The translations under genes were made by a program, and so were the position numbers. Positions 11,254-19,218 of a stretch of 64,000 nt of DNA are shown one piece after another. Each line of letters begins with the position of its first letter. Positions within the stretch are counted from its first letter, which is position 1. Origin of the DNA: Pontibacter amylolyticus (GTDB taxonomy: Bacteria > Bacteroidota > Bacteroidia > Cytophagales > Hymenobacteraceae); assembly GCF_014638845.1 (NCBI RefSeq), contig NZ_BMFP01000003.1, positions 496,001-560,000 of the forward strand, given 5' to 3'. The notes under the pieces were generated by a model, which worked only from the letters and a program-made list of their open reading frames with translations, was not told the DNA's origin and ran no database searches.

Positions 11254-11532
11254 ATGGAAATCATTCACGACGAAGAAGACACCCGCTTTTATGTGACGCT
11301 CGATGGCGGTGAGGCCGAGCTCACGTACTCTATTACCGATCAGGGACATATGGACTTTGACCATACCTATGTGCCCGAGCAGCACCGGGGCCAGGGGATA
11401 GCCGACAGACTGGTGAAAGAAGGACTGGATCATGCCCGCGCATGCAAATGCATGATTGTTCCCTCCTGCCCTGTGGTGGAGGCTTACGTAAAACGCCATA
11501 AGGAATACGACGCCATCGTGCAATGGGACTAG
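11254..11532 (+). CDS. GNAT-like N-acetyltransferase, YjdJ type
   Basis: A 92-residue protein beginning MEIIHDEEDTRFYVTLDGGE. It is the short, single-domain acetyltransferase type (COG2388): the acetyl-CoA loop is VPEQHRGQGIADRLV, followed by a helix and CMIVPSCPVVEAYVKRH. The motif R/Q-G-x-G-x-A/G for pyrophosphate binding is present (HRGQGIA). The substrate is unknown; such small GNAT proteins may acetylate a small molecule or protein. An upstream in-frame start exists but would add a basic, proline-rich tail that is not family-like, so I use the later ATG. It converges with a small membrane-protein gene; the two stop codons are separated by a single base. Confidence 0.85.
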   Translation: MEIIHDEEDTRFYVTLDGGEAELTYSITDQGHMDFDHTYVPEQHRGQGIADRLVKEGLDHARACKCMIVPSCPVVEAYVKRHKEYDAIVQWD

Positions 11533-11533
11533 C

Positions 11534-11773
11534 CTATACCTGCTGTTCCGTTTTTTGCGGCCGGAGCAATAACCAGATAATCAGGCCAACCGGCCATACC
11601 ATGAGCAAGACCATCAGGGCTACCAGCCAGGGCGACTTGCCACGCCGCCGGGCATCCTGGTAAGACCAGATCACACTCCAGGCAATAAACACCAGCAACA
11701 CGATACTTAGGATGATGCCGATCAGGCCCAGACCAGCGAAGAAGGATGAGTAACTCTGCTCCATAGTTTTCAT
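11534..11773 (-). CDS. Small membrane protein with two helices
   Basis: A 79-residue protein with two transmembrane helices (GLGLIGIILSIVLLVFIAW and WLVALMVLLMVWPVGLIIWL) joined by a short basic loop (YQDARRRGKSPW). The loop and second helix resemble the PLD-nuclease N-terminal (PLDc_N) family of small membrane proteins. A TTG lies two codons further out, but ATG at 11773 is the better start. The function is unknown; members of this kind are often stress-induced. It converges with the acetyltransferase gene with almost no gap, so there is no separate terminator between them. Confidence 0.65.
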   Translation of the reverse strand: MKTMEQSYSSFFAGLGLIGIILSIVLLVFIAWSVIWSYQDARRRGKSPWLVALMVLLMVWPVGLIIWLLLRPQKTEQQV

Positions 11774-11961
11774 TGTCAACTATTTAAACGCAGGCCTTAA
11801 GGTGTGGTTGAGTAAACGGCGCGAGGGTCAACGTTCGTGCGGATTAATCAATTCACATAGAGCCCGTCAACCGACTAACCATACCCTCCATAGAGTTTCC
11901 CGTACATGAGACATTATTCTCATTAAGTACCGGCCTGAGGCCAATTCGCAAACCAAACACT

Positions 11962-13572
11962 ATGAAAGACACACAGCAAAAACACCTGTGGTGGCAGGAA
12001 GGCGTCATATACCAGATCTACCCACGTTCCTACCAGGACAGCAACGGCGATGGCGTGGGTGACTTACAGGGCATCATCCAACGGCTCGACCACATCCAGT
12101 CACTCGGTATAAAAGCCATCTGGATCTCCCCGATCTTCTCCTCTCCCATGGCCGATTTTGGCTACGACATTTCCGATTACTGCGACATTCACCCGCTGTT
12201 CGGCACCATGGACGATTTCGACAAGTTACTGCAGGCCGTACACGACCGGGGCATGAAGCTGATCCTCGACCTGGTGCCCAACCATACCTCCGACGAACAC
12301 CCCTGGTTCAAAGAATCGCGATCTTCCAAGGACAACCCGAAGCGCGACTGGTATATCTGGAAAGATGCCAACGAAGACGGCTCCGAACCGAACAACTGGC
12401 TCAGCGTGTTCGGCGGCAGCGCCTGGGAATGGGATGAGCACACCGGGCAGTACTATTACCATGCGTTCCTAAAGGAGCAGCCCGACCTGAACTGGCGCAA
12501 CCCCGAGGTGCAGGAGGCCATGCTGGATGTGATGCGCTTCTGGCTCGACAAGGGCGTAGACGGCTTCCGGGTAGACGTGATGTGGCACATGATCAAGGAT
12601 GACCAGCTGCGCGACAACCCGGTGAACCCGAACTACAAAGCGCACCAGGCCACTTACGAAAAACTGATTCCAGCCTACTCTACCGACCAGCCTGAAGTAC
12701 ACGACATTGTGCACAAAATGCGGAAGGTGCTCGACAGTTATGACGAGCGCATGATGATCGGTGAGATCTACCTGCCCATCCACAAACTGATGACCTACTA
12801 CGGCACCGACAAGAACGGGGCGCACCTGCCTTTCAATTTCCTGCTGCTCTCCATCGACTGGGATGCCACCGAAATCTCATCCAACATCAACCAATACGAA
12901 GGTGCCCTGCCTGATGGTGGCTGGCCGAATTGGGTGCTGGGCAACCACGACCAGCCCCGCATCACGAGCCGTGTAGGCAAGGCGCAGGCCCGTGTGGCGG
13001 CCATGCTCTTGCTCACGCTGCGCGGAACGCCTACCATATATTATGGTGATGAGATCGGGATGCGCGACGTGCCCATTCCGCCGGACGAGATTCAGGATCC
13101 GCAGGGGCTCAACATGCCCGGGCTCAACCTGAGCCGCGACCCGCAGCGCACCCCCATGCAGTGGGACAGCAGCGAGAACGCCGGTTTCAGCAAAAGCAAG
13201 CCCTGGCTGCGACTGCCAGAAGACTACCGCCGCGTGAACGTGAAGGCGCAACTGGAAGACGAGTTCTCGATCTACGCCCTATACAAACGCCTGATCAGAC
13301 TGCGCCAGGAGGAACCGGCCCTGCACATCGGGGACTACCGACCAGTAGTAGCCAGCGGTCCGCTTCTGGCCTACCTGCGCTATACCCCGGATGAGCGCTT
13401 CCTGATTTTGCTCAACCTTAGTCACAAGCCCTGCCATTTCGCGCCGGAGCATTTCAACTTCGAAGGCACCATCGTGATCGACACATTGCCCGAACGGGAA
13501 GGCGGCAGGGTCAGCAGGCACGTCAGTCTGAGCGGCGACGAAGGCATGATCATCCGGCTGAAACAATCCTAA
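11962..13572 (+). CDS. GH13 alpha-glucosidase / oligo-1,6-glucosidase
   Basis: A 536-residue cytosolic enzyme of glycoside hydrolase family 13. It opens with WWQEGVIYQIYPRSYQDSNG and a barrel strand YDISDYCDIHPLFG. The catalytic nucleophile is Asp205 (GFRVDV), the acid/base Glu268 (MIGEIY) and the transition-state stabiliser Asp330 (GNHDQPR). The segment LNLSRDPQRTPMQWDSSENA near residue 395 is typical of oligo-1,6-glucosidases, alpha-glucosidases and trehalose synthases; there is no kinase-like extension and no signal peptide. It would hydrolyse or transglycosylate short malto- or isomalto-oligosaccharides. The treZ gene follows 73 bases later on the same strand, which makes a trehalose or alpha-glucan role likely. 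Confidence 0.92.
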   Translation: MKDTQQKHLWWQEGVIYQIYPRSYQDSNGDGVGDLQGIIQRLDHIQSLGIKAIWISPIFSSPMADFGYDISDYCDIHPLFGTMDDFDKLLQAVHDRGMKLILDLVPNHTSDEHPWFKESRSSKDNPKRDWYIWKDANEDGSEPNNWLSVFGGSAWEWDEHTGQYYYHAFLKEQPDLNWRNPEVQEAMLDVMRFWLDKGVDGFRVDVMWHMIKDDQLRDNPVNPNYKAHQATYEKLIPAYSTDQPEVHDIVHKMRKVLDSYDERMMIGEIYLPIHKLMTYYGTDKNGAHLPFNFLLLSIDWDATEISSNINQYEGALPDGGWPNWVLGNHDQPRITSRVGKAQARVAAMLLLTLRGTPTIYYGDEIGMRDVPIPPDEIQDPQGLNMPGLNLSRDPQRTPMQWDSSENAGFSKSKPWLRLPEDYRRVNVKAQLEDEFSIYALYKRLIRLRQEEPALHIGDYRPVVASGPLLAYLRYTPDERFLILLNLSHKPCHFAPEHFNFEGTIVIDTLPEREGGRVSRHVSLSGDEGMIIRLKQS

Positions 13573-13645
13573 ACCAGGTATAGCACCCTAACAAGCATAA
13601 CTGCAAGATGCCTTGCAGTAAAATCTTATACCTATAAACAGAGCT

Positions 13646-15496
13646 ATGAAAAAAGCGGGTGCCTATTATCTGGGCCAAGGCAGGTGTCGGTTTACGGTAT
13701 GGGCCCCTGAAAAGGAGCGCTTGGTGCTGCACCTGGTGCAGCCAGAGGAACGAAAACTCGATATGCAGCCAGCTGGCGATGGCTTCTATACCTTGGAAGT
13801 AAAGGCCGTATACCCCGGTACCCGCTACTTCTTCATGCCGGACGGCGAACAGGACTACCCCGATCCGGCCTCGTTCCACCAGCCTGACGGCGTGCACGAA
13901 GCCTCTGCGGTCATCGACCACACCGCCTATACCTGGCAGGACAGCAACTGGCGCGGCCTCCCCTTTCAGGAGCTCGTGCTCTACGAGCTACATGTAGGCA
14001 CCTTTACCTCCGGGGGCACTTTCGCAGCCATCATCCCGCGTCTGGAGGAACTGGTGGAGACAGGTATAAATGCCATCGAGTTGATGCCGGTGGCGCAATT
14101 TCCCGGTACCCGAAACTGGGGTTATGATGGCGTATACCCTTACGCCGTGCAAAATTCCTATGGCGGTCCAGAGGGTCTGAAGCTGTTGGTCGACGCCTGC
14201 CACGCCAGAGGTATAGCTGTTTTCCTGGATGTGGTGTACAATCACCTCGGGCCGGAGGGAAATTACCTGTCACAGTTCGGGCCTTATTTCACGGACCAAT
14301 ACAAATCGCCCTGGGGGGATGCCATCAACTTCGACGGTGTCTGGTCGGATGGGGTGCGGGACTACATTTCAGAAAATCCACTCTATTGGTTTGAGCACTT
14401 CCACCTGGACGGGCTGCGCTTCGACGCCATCCATGCCGTGATCGACAATGGCGCGGTGCACATCTGGGAGCTAATCCACCAGAAAGTAAAGAAGCTGGAA
14501 CAGTGCCTGGGCCGCCGGCTATACCTGACGGCGGAGAGCGATTACAACAGTCCCCGCGTGGTCAAGAGTCCGGAAGTAGGCGGTTACGGCTTTGATGCCC
14601 AGTGGCTCGACGATTTTCACCATTCGCTGTATGTGCTGCTCGACAAAAAAGGGCAGGTACGCTACGTCGATTTTGGGAAAATGGAACAGCTGGCCAAGGC
14701 CTACAACGATGGCTTTGTGCAAAGCGGCGAGTACGTTCGTTTCCGCAAAAGACGCCACGGCGCTTCCTCTGCAGGTATAGCCGGCGACCAGTTCATCGCC
14801 TTTAACCTCAACCACGACCAGGCAGGAAACCGGGCCCAGGGCGAGCGGCTGTCGGTGCTGGTGAATACGGACAGGCTGAAACTGGCGGCAGCCGCCCTGA
14901 TGCTCTCACCCTATGTGCCCCTGCTTTTTATGGGGGAAGAATATGGGGATGAGAGCCCTTTCTTCTATTTCGTGAGTCACTCGGACAAAGAACTGATCCA
15001 CGCTGTGCGTGAGGGCCGGAAAAAAGAGTTCTCCAACTACAAGTGGGAAGCGGAGCCACCTGACCCGCAGGCATCCGAAACATTTGAGCGCTCTAAACTG
15101 AACTGGGAAAAGCGTCGGGAAGGCAAGCACCGCCTGCTGCTCGACTGGCACCGCACCCTGATCGCCCTGCGGCGCAGCCATCCGGTACTACAGGAGTTCA
15201 GCAAAAGTTGTGTACGGGCGCACGTGATCGGTTCGCAAGGGCTGCTGCTGCACCGCCAAACGCAGGACGGTCTGCAGCACCTCGTCTGCCTGTTCAATTT
15301 TTCGGAAAATCTCCTACCTTGTTCACTACCAGACTGGTCAAAAACATGGCAAGTCGTCCTTGATTCTTCAGCAAACGAGTGGCAGGTCAGGAAAAAGAAC
15401 ATCACAGAGTCTATACCTAGTAAAGCGAAGTCAAATACTGCTTTGCAGCTGCCTCCGTTGAGTGTGCTGGTGTATGAGGGGAGCATGGAGTTTTGA
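13646..15496 (+). CDS. treZ: Malto-oligosyltrehalose trehalohydrolase
   Basis: A 616-residue GH13_10 enzyme. Residues 1-95 form the N-terminal CBM48-like beta domain (RCRFTVWAPEKERLVLHL). The barrel follows with ELHVGTFTSGGTF, nucleophile Asp260 (LRFDAIHAV), acid/base Glu297 (LTAESDYN) and Asp391 (NHDQAGNRA). This pattern and LPFQELVLYELHVGTF identify TreZ, which cleaves trehalose from maltooligosyl-trehalose made by TreY. TreY is not in this window, so the pathway must be completed elsewhere, or the enzyme trims another alpha-1,4 end. It is preceded by the GH13 alpha-glucosidase gene and probably shares its transcript, though the gap holds a weak hairpin (13601-13618) and two AGGTATA motifs. 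Confidence 0.92.
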   Translation: MKKAGAYYLGQGRCRFTVWAPEKERLVLHLVQPEERKLDMQPAGDGFYTLEVKAVYPGTRYFFMPDGEQDYPDPASFHQPDGVHEASAVIDHTAYTWQDSNWRGLPFQELVLYELHVGTFTSGGTFAAIIPRLEELVETGINAIELMPVAQFPGTRNWGYDGVYPYAVQNSYGGPEGLKLLVDACHARGIAVFLDVVYNHLGPEGNYLSQFGPYFTDQYKSPWGDAINFDGVWSDGVRDYISENPLYWFEHFHLDGLRFDAIHAVIDNGAVHIWELIHQKVKKLEQCLGRRLYLTAESDYNSPRVVKSPEVGGYGFDAQWLDDFHHSLYVLLDKKGQVRYVDFGKMEQLAKAYNDGFVQSGEYVRFRKRRHGASSAGIAGDQFIAFNLNHDQAGNRAQGERLSVLVNTDRLKLAAAALMLSPYVPLLFMGEEYGDESPFFYFVSHSDKELIHAVREGRKKEFSNYKWEAEPPDPQASETFERSKLNWEKRREGKHRLLLDWHRTLIALRRSHPVLQEFSKSCVRAHVIGSQGLLLHRQTQDGLQHLVCLFNFSENLLPCSLPDWSKTWQVVLDSSANEWQVRKKNITESIPSKAKSNTALQLPPLSVLVYEGSMEF

Positions 15497-15671
15497 GGAA
15501 GAAGACTAGTGACTACATTTTAATTTACGCGCCATTTTAATAGTAATTCGAATCAGCTCTATTTCCCATTAAGATATTTCAGAGAAAATAGAAAAATGAC
15601 TGTTTTTGTCATTCTGAAAGAAACCAGGTAGAAATAGAGGGCCCCTACCCCCGGGAGGTTAAGCCCCAGCT

Positions 15672-15968
15672 ATGAGAAGCCACAACTACTTTGTCTACAT
15701 CACTACTAACCCAAGCAAAACGGTGCTTTATGTGGGGATGACAAATGACTTGGTGTATCGGCTTGAGCAGCATAAGGCAAACAGAGGTAAGCCTGAGACT
15801 TTTGCAGGGCGCTATTACTGCTACAAGCTGCTCTACTATGAACGCTATACCTATGTACAGCACGCTATTGATAGAGAAAAGGAACTGAAGGAGTGGGGTC
15901 GCGAAAAGAAAATGGCGTTGATTAAAAGTGAGAACCCATACCTGCGATTTCTAAAGGCAGATCCTTGA
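15672..15968 (+). CDS. GIY-YIG nuclease-superfamily protein
   Basis: A 98-residue single-domain GIY-YIG protein of the UPF0213/URI type. YFVYITTNPSKTVLYVGMT gives the paired tyrosine motifs; Arg in LVYRLEQHK and Glu in AIDREKELKEW are the usual catalytic positions. These short proteins are widespread in Bacteroidota, often in several copies per genome and near repeats; their substrate is unknown. The gene is isolated: 175 bases from treZ and 260 from the regulator. A GC-rich palindrome-like block (gggcccctacccccggg) lies just upstream. Confidence 0.9.
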   Translation: MRSHNYFVYITTNPSKTVLYVGMTNDLVYRLEQHKANRGKPETFAGRYYCYKLLYYERYTYVQHAIDREKELKEWGREKKMALIKSENPYLRFLKADP

Positions 15969-15979
15969 ATTATAGCTTG

Positions 15980-16028
15980 ACACCCTAACTACCAAGATCC
16001 TTACAGGATGACAAAAAGTGTTAGGGTT
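15980..16028 (+). terminator. Imperfect stem-loop after the GIY-YIG gene
   Basis: ACCCTAAC pairs with GTTAGGGT and an inner ATCCT-tac-AGGAT stem lies between them. No long T-run follows. It may end the GIY-YIG transcript. Confidence 0.4.
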
Positions 16029-16152
16029 GCCTAAGCTTATGTGTAAATACTAATAAAATCAGGCAATTTAAAACTACCACCTCGGCCAGATCAACTACCT
16101 GAGACGGATGCTAGACTAACGCTCAAACTCAGTCCGAAAATAATAGCAAAAT

Positions 16153-16176
16153 TTAGTTCTGTAAATTATGAACTAA
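16153..16176 (+). promoter_or_regulatory. Operator candidate 1 for the GbsR/MarR-type regulator
   Basis: TTAGTTC-N10-GAACTAA is a perfect inverted repeat just upstream of a TACCTTTG -7 box (16190-16197), so a bound protein would cover the -33 region. The same AGTTC-N10-GAACT spacing recurs upstream of the tolC gene. The obvious binder is the regulator encoded 50 bases downstream. Confidence 0.6.
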
Positions 16177-16189
16177 TGAAACCAACTAT

Positions 16190-16197
16190 TACCTTTG
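16190..16197 (+). promoter_or_regulatory. Bacteroidota -7 promoter element
   Basis: TACCTTTG matches the TAnnTTTG consensus and lies 32 bases before the regulator's ATG. The -33 TTG is poor (TTATG region), and is overlapped by the inverted repeat, in keeping with repression. Confidence 0.5.
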
Positions 16198-16228
16198 TAG
16201 CGTTAATGCTTTAAAAGGAAGGTACAAT

Positions 16229-16690
16229 ATGACTCTTAGCGAACAACAGCTTAGCCTGATCGAGGAATTTGGTGTTTATCAGGAAAACAACGGCTTTCAG
16301 CCAGCTGTGGCACGGGTAATGGGGCTGCTGCTTGTTTCTGACCGCGCGGAACTTACCTTTGATGAGATCAGCGAAGCACTCAACATCAGTAAAAGTGCTA
16401 CCAGCAATGCGCTGAACATGCTGCTCAACACAGGTCATATCGAGTATACCACGTTCCCGGGCGACCGCAAGCGCTATTTCCGCATCAAATCTTCCAACTG
16501 GCGCGATCTGTTTGAAAAGAAGATGGAGGACCTGAGTCACCTGAATGGATTGCTGAAACGGGTGATGGACGTAAGAAAGCGCGAAAACCCGATCTATGAC
16601 GCCAAGCTAAACGACTTCATCAGCTTTCTGGATTATATGAAAAACAGAATGCCCTCTCTGATTCACGAGTGGGAGAAGACCCGGAAATAA
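16229..16690 (+). CDS. GbsR/MarR-family transcriptional regulator of the efflux operon
   Basis: A 153-residue winged-helix regulator. Residues 35-80 contain the helix-turn-helix (ELTFDEISEALNISKSATSNALNML) and the wing (GDRKRYFRI); the C-terminal helices (RDLFEKKMEDLSHLNGLLKRV) would form the dimer interface. This layout matches GbsR-like MarR proteins that, in Bacteroidota, are commonly the first gene of an RND efflux operon. The next three genes encode TolC, adaptor and RND permease. Inverted repeats of identical architecture precede both this gene and tolC, so I infer autoregulation and control of the pump. The ligand is unknown. Confidence 0.88.
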   Translation: MTLSEQQLSLIEEFGVYQENNGFQPAVARVMGLLLVSDRAELTFDEISEALNISKSATSNALNMLLNTGHIEYTTFPGDRKRYFRIKSSNWRDLFEKKMEDLSHLNGLLKRVMDVRKRENPIYDAKLNDFISFLDYMKNRMPSLIHEWEKTRK

Positions 16691-16705
16691 TTTTTTTATT
16701 CTTAT

Positions 16706-16725
16706 AGTTCTCTCTTTTCAGAACT
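16706..16725 (+). promoter_or_regulatory. Operator candidate 2, upstream of tolC
   Basis: AGTTC-N10-GAACT, the same half-sites and spacing as the site before the regulator gene. It lies 35 bases before the tolC start. Read together, the two sites support a single regulator acting on both. Confidence 0.5.
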
Positions 16726-16759
16726 TACTAGTTACATCTAAACACAATAAACCAACAAC

Positions 16760-18112
16760 GTGAAAATCAAATATTTAGTAGTCGGATTGGCCATGCTTTT
16801 CGTGAAGCCGGTGATGGCGCAGGAGAAGCCCGATGTGCGGACGCTGAGTCTGCAGGAGGCCATTACCTATGCGCTGGAGCATAATGAGGACATGCAAAAG
16901 GCTTCGTATGACCAACTGAGCGCCAAATACATGGTGAAAGAGGCGAAAAGCAGTGGTTTGCCGCAGGTGAATGCCTTCGGTAACTTTAATATGTATCCGG
17001 CCATCCCGGTGCAGGTGATCCCGAACGTGTTCGAGGGCAAGCCGGACGAGATGATCCCGGTGCAGTTTGGTACCAAATACAATGCAAACGGAGGTATACA
17101 GCTGTCGCAGTTGCTGTTCAACCAGTCTTACTTTGTAGGACTGAAAGCAGCGAAGAGCAGCGAAGACCTGTACCGTCTGCGCAAGACCATGACCGAAGAA
17201 GAGGTAATGTATAACGTCAGCTCCTCTTACTTTCAGATCCTGCAGACGAAAGAGCAGTTCGAGATCATCAACGCCAACCTGGCCCGCCTGGACCAGCTAA
17301 ACAAGATCCTGCAGTTGCAGTACGAAAACGACCTGGCCCGCAAGGTGGATGTGAACCGCATCAAGGTAAACAAGACCAACCTCGAGACACAGCTGCAAAC
17401 GCTGACCAGTGCGCTTGACCAGCAAATGAACGTCCTGAAGTTCTTCATGGGCATGCCGCTGGAAGAAGGCATCGCCTTGACAGACGCCTCCATCACACTC
17501 GATACAGGCGCTGCGGCCTTTAACAGCAGCAAAGACCTGGTGCAGGGACAGACGCAGTTGGAGCTACTCAACAAACAGGCTGAACTGACCGATCTGCAAA
17601 TGCAGAACATCAAGGCTGGTTACTACCCCACTTTGTCGGCTACTGGCACCTACCAGTACAACGCCATGCGCAAGGAGTTCAACTTCCTGGACACGAACAT
17701 GCCCTGGTTTAAGACGGCCATTGTAGGGGTTCAGCTCAACATTCCGATCTTCGACGGTATGCGCAAGCACTCCCAGATCAAGCAAACAGAATACACGCTC
17801 AAGTCACTGGAGGCAGATCGCCAGAAGCTGACCAAGAACCTGGAAGTGGCGCTGGAGAACTCCATCAGCCAGCTGCAAAACAGCTCGTCGTCCATTGCGG
17901 CGCAGGAGCAGAATGTGGCCTTGGCCCAGGAGGTATACGACACCACCAACGACCTGTACAAAGAAGGCATCTCTCCGCTGACTGACCTGCTGGAGGCCGA
18001 AGTGAGCCTGCGCGAAGCAAAAACCAATTTGAACAACGAAATGCTGAAGTACCAGCTGGCCCAACTCGGCTACCTGAAAGCTACCGGCGACCTAAACACA
18101 TTAATTAAATAA
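16760..18112 (+). CDS. TolC-family outer-membrane efflux protein
   Basis: A 450-residue protein with signal peptide (KIKYLVVGLAMLFVKPVMAQ). Two structural repeats of long helices, each starting with a SLQEAITYALEHN-like and TDLQMQNIKAGYYPTLSATG-like segment, define the outer-membrane efflux protein family; the C-terminal helix has the usual LYKEGISPLTDLLEAEVSL motif. It would form the trimeric outer-membrane and periplasmic channel of a tripartite pump. The start is a GTG; there is no nearby ATG that keeps the signal peptide. It begins 70 bases after the regulator and the adaptor gene follows 18 bases after its stop, which makes an operon. Confidence 0.92.
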   Translation: MKIKYLVVGLAMLFVKPVMAQEKPDVRTLSLQEAITYALEHNEDMQKASYDQLSAKYMVKEAKSSGLPQVNAFGNFNMYPAIPVQVIPNVFEGKPDEMIPVQFGTKYNANGGIQLSQLLFNQSYFVGLKAAKSSEDLYRLRKTMTEEEVMYNVSSSYFQILQTKEQFEIINANLARLDQLNKILQLQYENDLARKVDVNRIKVNKTNLETQLQTLTSALDQQMNVLKFFMGMPLEEGIALTDASITLDTGAAAFNSSKDLVQGQTQLELLNKQAELTDLQMQNIKAGYYPTLSATGTYQYNAMRKEFNFLDTNMPWFKTAIVGVQLNIPIFDGMRKHSQIKQTEYTLKSLEADRQKLTKNLEVALENSISQLQNSSSSIAAQEQNVALAQEVYDTTNDLYKEGISPLTDLLEAEVSLREAKTNLNNEMLKYQLAQLGYLKATGDLNTLIK

Positions 18113-18130
18113 GCATCACACAAACACAAA

Positions 18131-19186
18131 ATGAAAAAGCTGATTTATATCGTAGTCGTAATCGTGATTTTGGGCGCCATAGGCTTTAAGCTGATGAGCA
18201 ACAAAGAGCAAATGGCCGCCAATGCCGCCGTTGCCTCCATCAAGAGCGATGCTATACCTGTGACCATTACCGAAGTGGCCTCCGCCAAACTCGACAAGTC
18301 CTTTACGGCGCAGGGCAACTTCGCCCCGATCCAAAGCCTGACACTTCTCTCTGAAACACAGGGCCAGATCAAAAGCGTGCTCAAGCGCAAAGGCGACAAA
18401 GTGAAAGCTGGCGAACTGCTGTTACAGGTAGAGAGCAACACCATGGCCGCCGACCTGGCAACCGCGCAGACCAACGCCGAGAAAGCCAAGCGTGACCTGG
18501 AGCGTTTCGAGAACCTGGCAGCCGGCGACGCGATCACGAAGCGCCAGCTGGAAGATGCCCGCCTGAACGCAAAGGCTACAGAGGGACAACTGGTAGCTGC
18601 CCGCCAGCGCCTGACCAAGACCCGCATTACCGCCCCTATCAGTGGCGAGATCAACGAAATTTATGTGGAAGTAGGCTCATACCTGAACGCAGGCACGAAG
18701 CTGTACGACATCGTGAACGTGGACAAGCTGAAGCTGAAAGTGAAGGCTTCCGAAAGCGAAGTACTGCTGATCAACAAAGGTGACAAGGTAAAGGTGAAAG
18801 CCGATGCCGGTTCGGGCCAGGAGTATGAAGGGATTGTGACAGCCATCGCTGCCCAGGCCGACCCTACCCTGAAGTTCGACGTGGAAGTGGAAGTAAAAAA
18901 TGCCGCTAACAACAACCTGCGCGCCGGTATGTACGGCACCGCTTTCTTCGACGTAGCCGACCAGCGCAACGCTATGCTGTTGCCACGTGAGGCGATCGTA
19001 GGCAGCATTCAGAACCCGCTAGTGTATGTGGTGAAAGACGGACAAGCTAGCCAGCGTCCGGTACGTGTGGGTGTGGTAACGCAGGACCAGGTAGAAATTC
19101 TGGATGGTGTAAAGCCAGGCGAGCAAGTGGTTCGCAGCGGCCAGATCAACCTACGCGAAGGCATCAAAGTAACGGTGCTGAAATAA
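18131..19186 (+). CDS. RND efflux periplasmic adaptor (membrane fusion protein)
   Basis: A 351-residue HlyD/AcrA-type adaptor with an N-terminal membrane anchor (MKKLIYIVVVIVILGAIGFK) but no lipobox. Lipoyl halves lie at about residues 70-100 and 165-195 (LSETQGQIKSVLKRKGDKVKAG and TAPISGEINEIYVEVGSYL), separated by a coiled-coil hairpin (LATAQTNAEKAKRDLERFENL). A beta-barrel domain and membrane-proximal domain follow. The coiled coil is short, as in metal and small-molecule pumps. It links the inner-membrane pump to TolC. It lies between tolC and the permease gene, 32 bases before the latter. Confidence 0.93.
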   Translation: MKKLIYIVVVIVILGAIGFKLMSNKEQMAANAAVASIKSDAIPVTITEVASAKLDKSFTAQGNFAPIQSLTLLSETQGQIKSVLKRKGDKVKAGELLLQVESNTMAADLATAQTNAEKAKRDLERFENLAAGDAITKRQLEDARLNAKATEGQLVAARQRLTKTRITAPISGEINEIYVEVGSYLNAGTKLYDIVNVDKLKLKVKASESEVLLINKGDKVKVKADAGSGQEYEGIVTAIAAQADPTLKFDVEVEVKNAANNNLRAGMYGTAFFDVADQRNAMLLPREAIVGSIQNPLVYVVKDGQASQRPVRVGVVTQDQVEILDGVKPGEQVVRSGQINLREGIKVTVLK

Positions 19187-19218
19187 CAGACAATCTTCTT
19201 TCTCAAGAACATTAAGAA

